A DNA stretch of 64,000 nucleotides from Nocardia anaemiae NBRC 100462 (GTDB lineage: Bacteria; Actinomycetota; Actinomycetes; Mycobacteriales; Mycobacteriaceae): NCBI RefSeq assembly GCF_001612725.1, contig NZ_BDAZ01000035.1, forward strand, positions 62,001 to 126,000, written 5' to 3'. A program made the translations under genes and the position numbers. The notes under the pieces were generated by a model that worked only from the letters and a program-made list of their open reading frames with translations, was not told where the DNA came from and ran no database searches. This document shows, piece after piece, positions 42,120 through 50,548 of the stretch. Each line of letters starts with the position of its first letter. The first letter of the stretch is position 1.

Positions 42120-42755
42120 TCAGGACGCGGCCACAAGCTGCGCGCGCAGCTTGTTCAGCGCGCGATGTTGCATCACCCGGACCACGCCCGGGCTGGTGCC
42201 GATGGCCTCGGCGGTCTGCGCCGCGGTCCAGCCCAGCACGATCCGCATCACCAGTACCTCGCGGTGCGCGGGCGCCAGGATCTTCATCAATTCGCGGGTG
42301 GCCTCGCGACGTTCGGACGCGATCGCCCACTCTTCCGGCCCCGCGGCGGTCGATGCCGTATCGGGCACCTCGTCGACCGGGTACATCGGGTGCAGCTGCG
42401 AACGCCGGAACGCGTCGGCTACCTTATTGGCCGCGATGCCGTAGACGAAGGCGAGGAACGACTTTCCCTGATCGCGGTAGCGCGGAATCGCGTTGACGGT
42501 GGCCAGCAGGATCTCCTGCACCACATCGTCGGCCGTGACGTGCAGGTGCGCGGTATTGCCAAGGCGCGCACAGCAATACCGGCGCACGAGGGGGTGGACC
42601 AGCCGGATGATCTCGGAGACCGCGCCGCGGTCGCCCGCCGCCGCCGGACCGATCAACTTATCGAGTTCGGCCGATACCCGACGACTCTCCGACAGGGCCG
42701 GGTTGTGATGGGCTTGATTCTTCGACAGTGCCGCAATGCTGTGCTCGGTAGCCAA
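42120..42755 (-). CDS. ECF sigma factor, SigD/ShbA-like
   Basis: About 211 residues. Region 2 is clear (VTADDVVQEILLATVNAIPRYRDQGKSFLAFVYGIAANKVADAFRR) and region 4 follows (LAPAHREVLVMRIVLGWTAAQTAEAIGTSPGVVRVMQHRALNKLR). The RYRDxGxxFLAFxYGIAAxKVADAxR stretch is shared with M. tuberculosis SigD and Streptomyces ShbA; ShbA drives transcription of the principal sigma gene. The start is uncertain: TTG 42755 with GGAAGGA upstream is used, GTG 42797 is possible. No anti-sigma gene is adjacent, as for ShbA. Confidence 0.85.
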   Translation of the reverse strand: MATEHSIAALSKNQAHHNPALSESRRVSAELDKLIGPAAAGDRGAVSEIIRLVHPLVRRYCCARLGNTAHLHVTADDVVQEILLATVNAIPRYRDQGKSFLAFVYGIAANKVADAFRRSQLHPMYPVDEVPDTASTAAGPEEWAIASERREATRELMKILAPAHREVLVMRIVLGWTAAQTAEAIGTSPGVVRVMQHRALNKLRAQLVAAS

Positions 42756-42905
42756 CTTCCGAGTCCTTCCTCGCCGATCGTGCTTTTTTGCTTGCACTGA
42801 TCGTCTGACGAACTCGAACGCCCAACCAGGCACCCCAGGGTGGGTACTCCCCCACCTGCGGCGGCGATTCGTTAACACCCCCAGCGAAATCGGGGGCGGG
42901 AATTC

Positions 42906-43634
42906 CTAGGCCGTTTCGGCGGCCGTACCCCGGCTCACCGGCAGATGTCCGGCCCGACGCACCGCCCACACGGTGACGGCCAGCGCAACGGCGGTCAGCG
43001 GCCAGCCCATCGCGATGCGCGCGAAGGCCAGCCAGCCGGTGCGATCGGTGTCGTAGAGCTGGGACTGCACCAGATAGCGCGCGCCGAATACGACCACCCA
43101 GGTGGTGGTGGCCAGGTCGTAGAGGCGCACCACGCGGCGGTCCGAGCGCCATTCGGTGCCGTGGCCGTTGAGCACACCCCAGATCACGCCGACCAGCGGC
43201 CAGCGCACCAGCATCGACACCAGGAACACGCCGGCGTACACCAGGCTGGTGTAGATGCCGAACAGGAAGAAGCCCTTCGCCTCACCCATCCGGTAGGCGA
43301 TGAACGCGCAGATACCGACTCCGAGGAAGCCGGAGATCGCGGGCTGGATCGGGCTGCGCCGCACCAGCCGCCACACCAGAATCGCGGCGGCCACGCCCAA
43401 CGCCGACCAGATCGCCGCGGTGAGCCCGGCAAAGGTGTTCACGGGCACGAAGACCAGCACCGGCAGCGTCGAGTAGATCAGGCCGCTGAAGCCGCCCAAC
43501 TGCTCGAGCAGGGTTTGTTCGGCTTCTTCGGTTTCGGCGGCGACAGCGTGATCTACGACGTCGGACGGGCCCGCGTCGATCGGCTCACGCCCTGCGGTGT
43601 GGATCTCGGCGGCATTCTCGTTGCTCGATGGCAT
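42906..43634 (-). CDS. DUF3159 membrane protein
   Basis: A 242-residue membrane protein. After an acidic cytoplasmic tail (residues 1-40) and the LLEQLGGFSGLIYSTLPVLVFVPVN motif of DUF3159 there are about six membrane helices, in three closely spaced pairs. The function is unknown, but the gene is nearly always found with the OB-fold gene that precedes it here by three bases. The order matches M. tuberculosis Rv2693c-Rv2694c. Confidence 0.87.
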   Translation of the reverse strand: MPSSNENAAEIHTAGREPIDAGPSDVVDHAVAAETEEAEQTLLEQLGGFSGLIYSTLPVLVFVPVNTFAGLTAAIWSALGVAAAILVWRLVRRSPIQPAISGFLGVGICAFIAYRMGEAKGFFLFGIYTSLVYAGVFLVSMLVRWPLVGVIWGVLNGHGTEWRSDRRVVRLYDLATTTWVVVFGARYLVQSQLYDTDRTGWLAFARIAMGWPLTAVALAVTVWAVRRAGHLPVSRGTAAETA

Positions 43635-43637
43635 ACG

Positions 43638-44015
43638 TCAGCTGTTCTCACGCAATTCGTAGTAGGGGTTGTAGATCACCTTACGGCCATCCCGGTCACC
43701 CACACGACCGCGGACGAGGATCTTGCGTCCGGGTTCGATACCGGGAATGCGACGGCGGCCGATCCAGACCAGACTGATGGCATCGGTGCCGTCGAAGAAT
43801 TCTGCCTGAACACTGGCGCCGACGGATTTCGGGCACGCCTCGACGCTGCGTAGTCGGCCGAGCATGGTCGCTTCGTCACCGCGCTGACAGTCCGAGGCCC
43901 GGCAGGCACCCGACGCATCGGCCGATTCGGCGAGTTCCTCGGCGTCCAACTGATCGATATCCTCGGTCAGCCTGCGGCTCAGTCGGCGAAAATAACCTGA
44001 GGCGGCTGATGACAT
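43638..44015 (-). CDS. OB-fold nucleic-acid-binding domain protein
   Basis: A 125-residue protein. Residues about 50-122 form an OB fold (ATMLGRLRSVEACPKSVGASVQAEFFDGTDAISLVWIGRR..IPGIEPGRKILVRGRVG), here of the type found in tRNA-anticodon and ssDNA-binding proteins. The N terminus is helical (YFRRLSRRLTEDIDQLDAEEL), followed by a C-x-x-x-x-C pair. ATG 44015 has AGGAG at eight bases. It leads the operon with the DUF3159 gene. Confidence 0.87.
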   Translation of the reverse strand: MSSAASGYFRRLSRRLTEDIDQLDAEELAESADASGACRASDCQRGDEATMLGRLRSVEACPKSVGASVQAEFFDGTDAISLVWIGRRRIPGIEPGRKILVRGRVGDRDGRKVIYNPYYELRENS

Positions 44016-44145
44016 TTGACGCTCTCCTGCGTGGAGCAAGACGACGTGGGTCACACGTCATCGTGGTTGTTCCGGTGACGACCGGCTTAAGGCCGTATAC
44101 CCGCCACTGTAGATGGGCAACCCTCGCCCCGCTACGCTCGGACCG

Positions 44146-44853
44146 GTGTTCGACTCCCCACATTTCGCGCCGGACCGCGCCCCGATCGCCGTGGCGTTGC
44201 CGGGGACCGGATCGGATGCCGACTTCGCCCGCCGCGCATTCGGACCGGCTTGTGCGGCACGCGGAATCGAATTCATCGCCGTCGAGCCCGACCCGTGCGG
44301 AGTGGTTGCCGGATACCGGGCGGCGCTCGATGCGGCCGCCGGGCGCGGCCCGGTCCTGGCCACCGGGATCTCCCTCGGCGCGGCGGTCGCACTGGAATGG
44401 GCGGCCGAACATCCCGAGGCGGCAACCGGCGTAGTGGCGGCACTACCGGCATGGACCGGACCCGATACCGCCGCCTGCCCGGCCGCGCTCAGCGCCGCCG
44501 CGACCGCGGCCCAGTTGCGTGCGGACGGGCTGGACGCGGTGGTCGAACGCATGCGCGCGAGCAGTCCGCGCTGGCTCGCCGACGCGCTCACCCAGTCCTG
44601 GCACTCGCAATGGCCCCGGCTGCCCGAGGCACTGCAGGAGGCCGCCGACTACAAATGGCCCGACGGGGAACGACTGAGCACCGTCGCGGTGCCCGTCGCG
44701 ATCGTCACCGCCGTCGACGATCCGGTGCACCCGCTGTCGGTCGCCGAGGAATGGGCCGAGCTGATCCCGCGCGCCGAATTGATTCGGATCACCCTGGATG
44801 AACTCGGCGCGAATCCCGCGATTCTCGGAAACGCGGGACTCGCGGGGCTCTAG
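44146..44853 (+). CDS. Alpha/beta hydrolase (Rv2695-like)
   Basis: A 235-residue alpha/beta hydrolase-like protein. VALPGTGSDADFARRAFGP is the oxyanion region, ATGISLGAAVALEWA the nucleophile elbow (G-I-S-L-G), and VTAVDDPVHPLSVAEEW contains the acid residue; a late histidine is not obvious after it, so catalytic capacity is uncertain. GTG 44146 was chosen because TACGCT (44133-44138) ends seven bases before it; ATG 44113 is an alternative. Its TAG stop shares the CTAG sequence with the stop of the convergent DUF3710 gene. Confidence 0.8.
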   Translation: MFDSPHFAPDRAPIAVALPGTGSDADFARRAFGPACAARGIEFIAVEPDPCGVVAGYRAALDAAAGRGPVLATGISLGAAVALEWAAEHPEAATGVVAALPAWTGPDTAACPAALSAAATAAQLRADGLDAVVERMRASSPRWLADALTQSWHSQWPRLPEALQEAADYKWPDGERLSTVAVPVAIVTAVDDPVHPLSVAEEWAELIPRAELIRITLDELGANPAILGNAGLAGL

Positions 44854-45836
44854 TTCAGCCCGAGCTGCTGCATGGCCGAACCGTCCGCGCCGCGGCGCGG
44901 TTCATTCGGCATGCGCGGCGGGACCAGCGGCTGGGGGGTGGGCTGCACCGCTGCCTGCTGTGCGGCCATTGCCTGCTGCTGGGCCTCCACCTGGGCCTGA
45001 TGCGCGGCGGCCAACTGCTCGGCCAGCTCCGGTGGCAGCACGACGGCCAGCGGCTCACGAACCGGCATCGGATCGTCGCCGCGCCGAATCACGGTCTCGG
45101 TCAAGATCGCTCGCGCGGCCTGCACCAGCGGCGCACCGTCATCAGCGGCGCCCTGCGGACCCGCGGCCACCAGCCGCACCATCCATCGCGGACCGTCCAC
45201 CCCGATGAAGCGCAGATCCGCGCCCTCGGTGATGGCGAGCAGCTCCCGACCCCACGGTCCGGTCTCCACCGCCACCCTGGCGCCGTCCTTGCGTAGCGAT
45301 TCGGCGAGATCGGCTGCCACCGAACGCCATTGGCCCGCCGACTTGGGCGCGGCATAGGCCGCGACGGTGATCCGACCGTGTTCGGTCGCCAGGTGCACCG
45401 CCTGTGGGGTGCCGTCCGGGGTCATCTCGACCTGTAGTTGGCCGCCGGGCGGCACCGGCAGGATCACCGAACCCAGATCGAGGCGCTGATCGGAGACATT
45501 GTCCAACAGCTCGGCCACCTCGTCGTAGTCGTACGGGCCGGATTTGGGCATTTCCACGACGTCGTCGTAGTCGGGCTCGTCGTACTCCGGTTCGTCGTCG
45601 TAGTGCGCGGCGACGTAATCGGCTGGGACGATCGGATTCTCGTCGGTGATCGGATCGATGATCGGATTCTCGTCGGTGATCGGATCGATGATGGGGTTCT
45701 CGTCGGTGATCGGCTCATCGTCGTAATCCGCGTCGCCGTAGGCTGCGTACTCGCCGTATTCATCGGCGTATTCGTCGTCGTAGCGGTCCTCGACGTATTC
45801 GTCACGTCCGCTGGACTTGCGTCTCTTCCCGAACAT
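44850..45836 (-). CDS. DUF3710 domain protein with acidic repeats
   Basis: A 328-residue conserved actinobacterial protein. Residues about 10-80 are acidic and repetitive (DEYADEYGEY..., then ITDENPIIDP two and a half times). The central part (about 95-245) is DUF3710: LDLGSVILPVPPGGQLQVEM, HGRITVAAYAAPKSAGQW, RFIGVDGPRWMVRLVAAG. The C terminus is Gln/Ala-rich (QVEAQQQAMAAQQAAVQ). Function unknown; the gene always follows dut in this group, as Rv2696c follows Rv2697c. ATG 45836 sits about ten bases from AGGAGG; ATG 45845 overlaps the dut stop and is possible. Confidence 0.85.
   Translation of the reverse strand: MFGKRRKSSGRDEYVEDRYDDEYADEYGEYAAYGDADYDDEPITDENPIIDPITDENPIIDPITDENPIVPADYVAAHYDDEPEYDEPDYDDVVEMPKSGPYDYDEVAELLDNVSDQRLDLGSVILPVPPGGQLQVEMTPDGTPQAVHLATEHGRITVAAYAAPKSAGQWRSVAADLAESLRKDGARVAVETGPWGRELLAITEGADLRFIGVDGPRWMVRLVAAGPQGAADDGAPLVQAARAILTETVIRRGDDPMPVREPLAVVLPPELAEQLAAAHQAQVEAQQQAMAAQQAAVQPTPQPLVPPRMPNEPRRGADGSAMQQLGLN
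45631..45714. repeat. 30-bp tandem repeat inside DUF3710 gene
   Basis: Two identical 30-base units (45631-45660 and 45661-45690) and a partial third (to about 45714) encode the ITDENPIIDP repeat in frame. The perfect identity of the first two points to recent slippage or unequal exchange, and the 30-base period keeps the frame. Confidence 0.85.
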
Positions 45837-45841
45837 TCCCG

Positions 45842-46339
45842 TCATGCCTCCTTGCCGAGAGTGCCCGCCTCGTCGGCCGACGAGGCCAGACTCGCGTGGC
45901 CACCGCTCGACCCGTAACCGCCCGCACCCCGCGTGGTGTCGTCGAGTGCCTCGACCTCCACGAAATCGACCAGTTCCACCCGCTGCACCAGCAGCTGCGC
46001 GATCCGATCGCCGCGGCGCAATTCGATCGGGGTGCGCGGATCGTGATTGATCAGGCACACCTTGATTTCGCCCCGATAGCCCGCATCGACGGTGCCGGGC
46101 GTATTCACCACGGACAGACCGGTTTTCGCGGCGAGTCCGGACCTGGGATGGATCAGGCCGACCGTGCCGACCGGCAGTGCGACCGCGACACCGGTGCCGA
46201 CCAGCACACGCTCCCCCGGTTCGATGATGACGTCCTCCGTAGTGCACAGATCCACGCCCGCGTCGCCGTGGTGGGCACGCGTCGGCACGGGGATGCCGGG
46301 ATCAAGCCGCAGCAAAGATATGGGTGAAAGGGCGCTCAT
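45842..46339 (-). CDS. dut: dUTP diphosphatase Dut
   Basis: A 165-residue trimeric dUTPase that hydrolyses dUTP to dUMP and pyrophosphate, which keeps uracil out of DNA and feeds thymidylate synthesis. Motif 1 is [11 protein letters not shown], motif 2 [10 protein letters not shown], motif 3 (substrate/uracil) [15 protein letters not shown], motif 4 [13 protein letters not shown] and the C-terminal lid motif 5 [12 protein letters not shown]. Length is typical. The stop overlaps the alternative DUF3710 start. Confidence 0.96.
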   Translation of the reverse strand: MSALSPISLLRLDPGIPVPTRAHHGDAGVDLCTTEDVIIEPGERVLVGTGVAVALPVGTVGLIHPRSGLAAKTGLSVVNTPGTVDAGYRGEIKVCLINHDPRTPIELRRGDRIAQLLVQRVELVDFVEVEALDDTTRGAGGYGSSGGHASLASSADEAGTLGKEA

Positions 46340-46471
46340 GACTGCGCCTCGCTGACGCTCGGCTCCGTCATGACCGCCCGGGCGGCTGTGTTGATTAATC
46401 GCTCGCTGCGCTCGCTCACGTTCACCGAGCCTACGCGTACGCCCTCGACCTCAGTGAATTAGTGTTGAGTC

Positions 46472-46978
46472 GTGTCAGACCAGCCCAACCCAGTGACTAT
46501 GGACGAACAACAACGAAGCTTCGAGCCCTATCGCGAGCGCCTGTGGGTGCCGCTGTGGTGGTGGCCGATCGCGTTCGCCGTCGCCGGGTTGCTGGCCGCC
46601 GAAATCCATATGGGCGCACCGGGTCTGCGCGCCTGGTTGCCCTACGCGTTGCTGTTTCCGGTGCCGGTGTGGGTGCTGTTGTGGCTGAGCCGCCATCGGG
46701 TGGAAGTCGCCCAGGACGGTTCCGGTATCCGCGAACTCCGCGCCGATCGCGCGCATCTGCCGGTGAACTTCGTGGCCAGATCGGCCACGGTGGCCCCCAC
46801 CGCCAAGAGCGCGGCGCTGGGCCGCCAGCTCGACCCCGCCGCCTATGTCCAACATCGGCCATGGGTGGGGCCGATGGTGCTACTTGTACTCGACGACCCG
46901 GACGATCCGACGCCGTACTGGCTGATCAGTACGCGACGGCCGGACCGGGTCTTGGCCGCGCTTGGCATACCTGGCTGA
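46472..46978 (+). CDS. DUF3093 membrane protein
   Basis: A 168-residue protein with two adjacent membrane helices (about 28-45 and 50-67; LWVPLWWWPIAFAVAGLLAAEIHMG and YALLFPVPVWVLLWL) and a C-terminal soluble domain that ends WLISTRRPDRVLAALG. It matches DUF3093 and the M. tuberculosis gene Rv2698 by position. Function unknown. TAGTGT at 46460-46465 ends six bases before the GTG, indicating leaderless transcription. It is divergent from dut. Confidence 0.87.
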   Translation: MSDQPNPVTMDEQQRSFEPYRERLWVPLWWWPIAFAVAGLLAAEIHMGAPGLRAWLPYALLFPVPVWVLLWLSRHRVEVAQDGSGIRELRADRAHLPVNFVARSATVAPTAKSAALGRQLDPAAYVQHRPWVGPMVLLVLDDPDDPTPYWLISTRRPDRVLAALGIPG

Positions 46979-47043
46979 AGCCGGGCGTGCCGAGCGCGGG
47001 TTGACCGTTGATCTCGGCTGGAGATCAGATCTCGCGCCGCCGA

Positions 47044-47346
47044 TCAGGCTGCGCAGTCCATGCAGATCAGCTGACCGCCGCTCTCGCTGGCCAGCCTGCT
47101 CCGGTGATGGACCAGGAAACAGCTGGAACAGGTGAACTCGTCGGCCTGCTTCGGGATCACCCGAACTGTCAGGACTTCCTCGGACAAGTCCGCGCCGGGA
47201 AGCTCGAACGACTCCGCGGTATCGGATTCGTCGATATCCACGACGGCGGACTGTGCCTCGTTGCGACGAGCCTTCAGCTCCTCCAGCGAATCTTCCGACA
47301 CTTCGTCGGTTTCAGTGCGCCTCGGTGCGTCATAGTCGGTTGCCAT
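47044..47346 (-). CDS. DUF4193 small zinc-ribbon-like protein
   Basis: A 100-residue acidic protein. The N-terminal half (VSEDSLEELKARRNEAQSAVVD) is helical; residues about 73-98 have CSSC and CMDC pairs that probably bind zinc. This is the DUF4193 pattern (M. tuberculosis Rv2699c). It is conserved across Mycobacteriales, where it is short, abundant and of unknown function. Confidence 0.9.
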   Translation of the reverse strand: MATDYDAPRRTETDEVSEDSLEELKARRNEAQSAVVDIDESDTAESFELPGADLSEEVLTVRVIPKQADEFTCSSCFLVHHRSRLASESGGQLICMDCAA

Positions 47347-47469
47347 GTCGTCTTCCCCTCGTCCTTACTCCGTATATCCCGGACCGGGCCACTCACACCG
47401 ATTCTCTCGAATCGGAATGACCAGCACCGCCCCGCCGGTGGTGCACGTCACACGTACACCGGTCCCCTA

Positions 47470-47775
47470 TCAGGGCGGATCATGCGGACCCACCTTTGAT
47501 AGCGCTCGGTAAACGCAGGACATGCCCTTCTTGTTCCCGCGACCGACCACCGATTTGGGCTGCGGCGTTTCGATCTGGGCCGCCAGACAATAGCGGACCC
47601 AGGAGCAAAAGTCGCAATCAAAACACAGACGATTCGAAACTGAGCGGTAATCGACACCAACCGTGAACTCGCCGAGACCTTTCGCGCTGTATTTACCCAC
47701 CTCGACCGACTCTATCGGCCTGCCATCGTCCAGCCGGGAAACGTTTTCGTAGAGTGTGCACGTGGTTTCACTCAT
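47470..47775 (-). CDS. Cys-rich small hypothetical protein
   Basis: A 101-residue protein I do not recognise. It has a tight cysteine group, Cys51, Cys54, Cys57 and Cys63 (CFDCDFCSWVRYC), plus Cys6 and Cys87, suggesting a metal or iron-sulfur site, although the pattern is not that of WhiB proteins. By hand count the coding region is about 55% GC, well below its neighbours, so it may be a foreign or orphan gene. Its start overlaps the start of the divergent cei gene by 14 bases. No strong ribosome-binding site is seen for ATG 47775. Confidence 0.45.
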   Translation of the reverse strand: MSETTCTLYENVSRLDDGRPIESVEVGKYSAKGLGEFTVGVDYRSVSNRLCFDCDFCSWVRYCLAAQIETPQPKSVVGRGNKKGMSCVYRALSKVGPHDPP

Positions 47776-48442
47776 CACCGAAGGCAGCGCAACGGATCGA
47801 ACGGGTCAACCCTTCGTCCGGCGACGCAACCAGCCATGGTTGATCCTGGTCGGCGTCCTACTCCTGATCTGCACCGTGGTGTGGATCAAGGCCCTGACCA
47901 CCGAGGACAGCAGCGGAACCGCGATGGCGTGCAATTCGCCGAGCCCGGCCACCGACGCCAAATCGCCGCAACCGGCCCCGCTGGGTCAGCGGGTCGGCCA
48001 GTCACGGTTGACCGACGTCGAACCGGCGGCGCTGGCCTCCTCCAAGGTGCGCGTGTTGAACGCGAACAACAAGAGCGGTCAGGCCTCGCACATCGCCTCG
48101 GCGCTCGGCGATCTCGGCTTCGCGAGCGCGCCGGGGCAGCAATTCGGTAACGATCCGGTCTACGTCAATGGCGACCTGAACTGCACCGGCCAGATCCGCT
48201 TCGGTGTGAACGGCCGACCGGCCGCCGCATCGGTCCAGTTGGTCGCGCCGTGCGCCGAGCTGATCGAGGATCAGCGCAACGACGACACCGTGGACCTGGT
48301 GCTCGGTTCGGTATTCGGCGAATCGCTACGGCCGAGCCCCGACGCCGAGGAAGTGCTGAAATCGCTGAAGAATCCGGCGCCGGGCGGATCGACGTCCATC
48401 GATCCCAAGCTGCTGTCGGCGGCGCGCACGGCACGCTGCTGA
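47762..48442 (+). CDS. cei: Envelope integrity protein Cei (LytR C-terminal domain)
   Basis: A 226-residue protein with one membrane helix (about 25-43, WLILVGVLLLICTVVWI) and an extracytoplasmic LytR_C domain (about 90-195: VRVLNANNKSGQASHIASALGDLGF, then FGVNGRPAAASVQLVAPCAE). It matches M. tuberculosis Rv2700, called Cei because its loss weakens the cell envelope and virulence. A Cys pair (CNSP...CTGQ) may form a disulfide. GTG 47762 was chosen since TAGAGT (47750-47755) ends six bases before it. Confidence 0.87.
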   Translation: MVSLITEGSATDRTGQPFVRRRNQPWLILVGVLLLICTVVWIKALTTEDSSGTAMACNSPSPATDAKSPQPAPLGQRVGQSRLTDVEPAALASSKVRVLNANNKSGQASHIASALGDLGFASAPGQQFGNDPVYVNGDLNCTGQIRFGVNGRPAAASVQLVAPCAELIEDQRNDDTVDLVLGSVFGESLRPSPDAEEVLKSLKNPAPGGSTSIDPKLLSAARTARC

Positions 48443-48463
48443 CCTCCACCTGAACCGACCTTC

Positions 48464-48500
48464 ATCGCCCCGGTCTGCCGTCTCGGCACACCGGGGCGAT
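48464..48500. terminator. Hairpin between cei and suhB
   Basis: ATCGCCCCGGT (48464-48474) and ACCGGGGCGAT (48490-48500) form a perfect 11-base stem around a loop that itself contains a TGCCG/CGGCA pair. It lies between the ends of the convergent cei and suhB genes and is likely a two-way terminator. Confidence 0.6.
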
Positions 48501-48507
48501 CCGTTAT

Positions 48508-49413
48508 TCAGGCGTCCGGGATCGCGGTTGTCGCGCCGACACGTTCGAACAGTTCGGTCAACTCGTTCGCCACGCCCGGCGCGGCGGCGACGACCAACTC
48601 ACCGGCCGCACCCGGGCTGGTCGCCGCGGGCAAACGCAACGACGCACCCGCCTCCGCGGCGATCAACGCGCCCGCGGCCCAGTCCCAGGCGTTGAGTCCG
48701 TGTTCGTAGTACGCGTCGATGCGGCCCTCGGCGACGAAGCACAGATCCAGTGCCGCCGCGCCGAGGCGGCGGATATCGCGGATCTCCGGCAGGATCCGCG
48801 CGATCAGTTCCGCCTGCCTGGCCCTGCGGTGCTTGCCGTAGGCGAATCCGGTGGCCACCAAGGCCATCGATGCCGATCGCACCGGTGTGCAGCGCAGATG
48901 TTCCACTGTGCCGTCACCGGTCACCTTCGTGGCTCCCATCCGCACCGCGGCGCTGTAGGTCGCCGCCCGCGCGACATCGACCACGGCACCGGCGACGGGG
49001 TGTCCGTCGCGCACCGCGGCCACCGAAATCGCATAGCCCGGAATGCCGTACAGGAAGTTCACGGTGCCGTCGATCGGGTCGACCACCCAGTGCACGGTGT
49101 CCCCGTCACCGCCCGCCAGACTGCCGCCGCCCTCTTCACCGAGGATCGGATCGCCGGGGCGCGCTTCGCCGAGCAGTCGCCGGATGAGATCCTCGGTCTC
49201 GGTATCGACGATGGTCACCGGATCGGTGGGGTGGCCTTTCGCCTGCACCGCGCCGTCGCGCGCGCCATCCGGACCGAATACCTCGGGGCGGCGCGAGCGC
49301 ACATGCGCGGCCGCGGTTTCGGCGAGTTGGACCGCGATCCGGCGCAATTCGGCGACGTCCTCGGGTGGCGTCGCGGTCGGGCGGGCGGTAACTGACGCTC
49401 TGGTCTCCGGCAT
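48508..49413 (-). CDS. suhB: Inositol monophosphatase family protein SuhB
   Basis: A 301-residue Mg-dependent phosphatase. The metal-binding motif is DPIDGTVNFLYG, preceded by GEEGGG, and the second motif is WDWAAGALIAAEAG. These dephosphorylate inositol 1-phosphate, needed here for phosphatidylinositol, mycothiol and lipoarabinomannan. It corresponds to M. tuberculosis Rv2701c. The ATG has GGGGGC upstream. It is divergent from ppgK, as in mycobacteria. Confidence 0.93.
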   Translation of the reverse strand: MPETRASVTARPTATPPEDVAELRRIAVQLAETAAAHVRSRRPEVFGPDGARDGAVQAKGHPTDPVTIVDTETEDLIRRLLGEARPGDPILGEEGGGSLAGGDGDTVHWVVDPIDGTVNFLYGIPGYAISVAAVRDGHPVAGAVVDVARAATYSAAVRMGATKVTGDGTVEHLRCTPVRSASMALVATGFAYGKHRRARQAELIARILPEIRDIRRLGAAALDLCFVAEGRIDAYYEHGLNAWDWAAGALIAAEAGASLRLPAATSPGAAGELVVAAAPGVANELTELFERVGATTAIPDA

Positions 49414-49593
49414 GCCCCCATGCCATCACAGATCCTCGGCGAACGGGAACCGATGGCCGCCCATTACTCTTGTCGTGCACGACACAACGCCGTCGTCGGG
49501 CACATCACCCCATGCTCCGCGACCAGTCGGTGGTGAGTTCCTGTGCGGCGGCGCGTTCATCACATCGGCCAGCACAGGGAACGAGGGAACGTC

Positions 49594-50352
49594 ATGTCCG
49601 CTCGGGGGCACGCATTCGGTATCGATATCGGTGGCAGCGGCGTCAAGGGCGCCGCGGTGGATCTGACCACAGGCGCATTGGTCCATGAGCGGATAAAGAT
49701 TCTGACACCGCATCCCTCGACACCGCAGGCGGTCGCCGACGCGGTCGCCAAACTGGTCGCCCAGGCCGATTGGGACGGCCCGGTCGGCATCACGCTGCCC
49801 TCGGTAGTGCTGGGCGGCGTCGCGCAGACGGCGGCCAATATCGATAGAGCGTGGATCGGCACCGACGCGCGGGCGCTGTTCTCCGAAGCCCTCGACGGCC
49901 GCGCCGTCACCGTGCTCAACGACGCCGACGCGGCCGGTCTGGCCGAAGATCGCTATGGCGCGGCAAAGGATTTCGACGGTCTGGTGCTGCTGCTGACCTT
50001 CGGTACCGGGATCGGCTCGGCGCTGCTGTTCCACGGCACGCTGGTGCCCAATACCGAACTCGGCCATCTGGAGATCGGCGGTATGGAGACCGAACACCGC
50101 GCCGCCGCCTCGATCAAGGATCGCGACGGACTGACCTACGAGCAGTGGGCCGCACAGGTCAGCATTGTGCTCAGCGGCCTGGAGAATTTGTTCTGGCCGA
50201 AGGTCTTCGTCGCAGGTGGGGGCATCAGCCGCGCGGCCGAGCAATGGATTCCGTTGCTCACCAACCGAACCCAGGTAATTCCGGCCACTTTGGAGAACAC
50301 CGCGGGCATCGTCGGGGCGGCCATGGCGATCGACGCAGGCATCGCACCGTAG
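49594..50352 (+). CDS. ppgK: Polyphosphate glucokinase PpgK
   Basis: A 252-residue ROK-type kinase that phosphorylates glucose with polyphosphate or ATP. FGIDIGGSGVKGAAVDL is the phosphate-1 motif, VLNDADAAGLAEDRYGAA includes the catalytic aspartate, LLLTFGTGIGSALLFHG is phosphate 2, and ELGHLEIGGMETEHRAAA matches PpgK, which lacks the zinc motif of many ROK proteins. GAGGGAACGTC precedes the ATG. It corresponds to Rv2702 and is followed by sigA. Confidence 0.95.
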   Translation: MSARGHAFGIDIGGSGVKGAAVDLTTGALVHERIKILTPHPSTPQAVADAVAKLVAQADWDGPVGITLPSVVLGGVAQTAANIDRAWIGTDARALFSEALDGRAVTVLNDADAAGLAEDRYGAAKDFDGLVLLLTFGTGIGSALLFHGTLVPNTELGHLEIGGMETEHRAAASIKDRDGLTYEQWAAQVSIVLSGLENLFWPKVFVAGGGISRAAEQWIPLLTNRTQVIPATLENTAGIVGAAMAIDAGIAP

Positions 50353-50416
50353 ACGCGCGGAGAGTGCGGCATTAGCCGTTGCCGGGATCGTGCCGTAGGT
50401 ACCCTGGTTCGATCGT

Positions 50417-50422
50417 TACAAT
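50417..50422 (+). promoter_or_regulatory. -10 box upstream of sigA
   Basis: TACAAT is a good -10 element; the matching -35 element is not obvious. Transcription would start near 50429, leaving a leader of about 120 bases before the sigA GTG. Confidence 0.4.
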
Positions 50423-50548
50423 GGAACGTACTCCGGCCGCGAGCCGGAAACCCCAGACCCGGCGCTCAGCCGGTGAAACCCGACAGACCGCTCCGCCGGA
50501 ACACCACTCTGGCGTGACGCCGCACGAGACCGTCACGAAAGGGCGTAC

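Noticed and set aside
45631-45714. 30-bp repeats considered as a CRISPR array
   Set aside because: The repeats are directly adjacent without spacers and are coding repeats in the DUF3710 gene.
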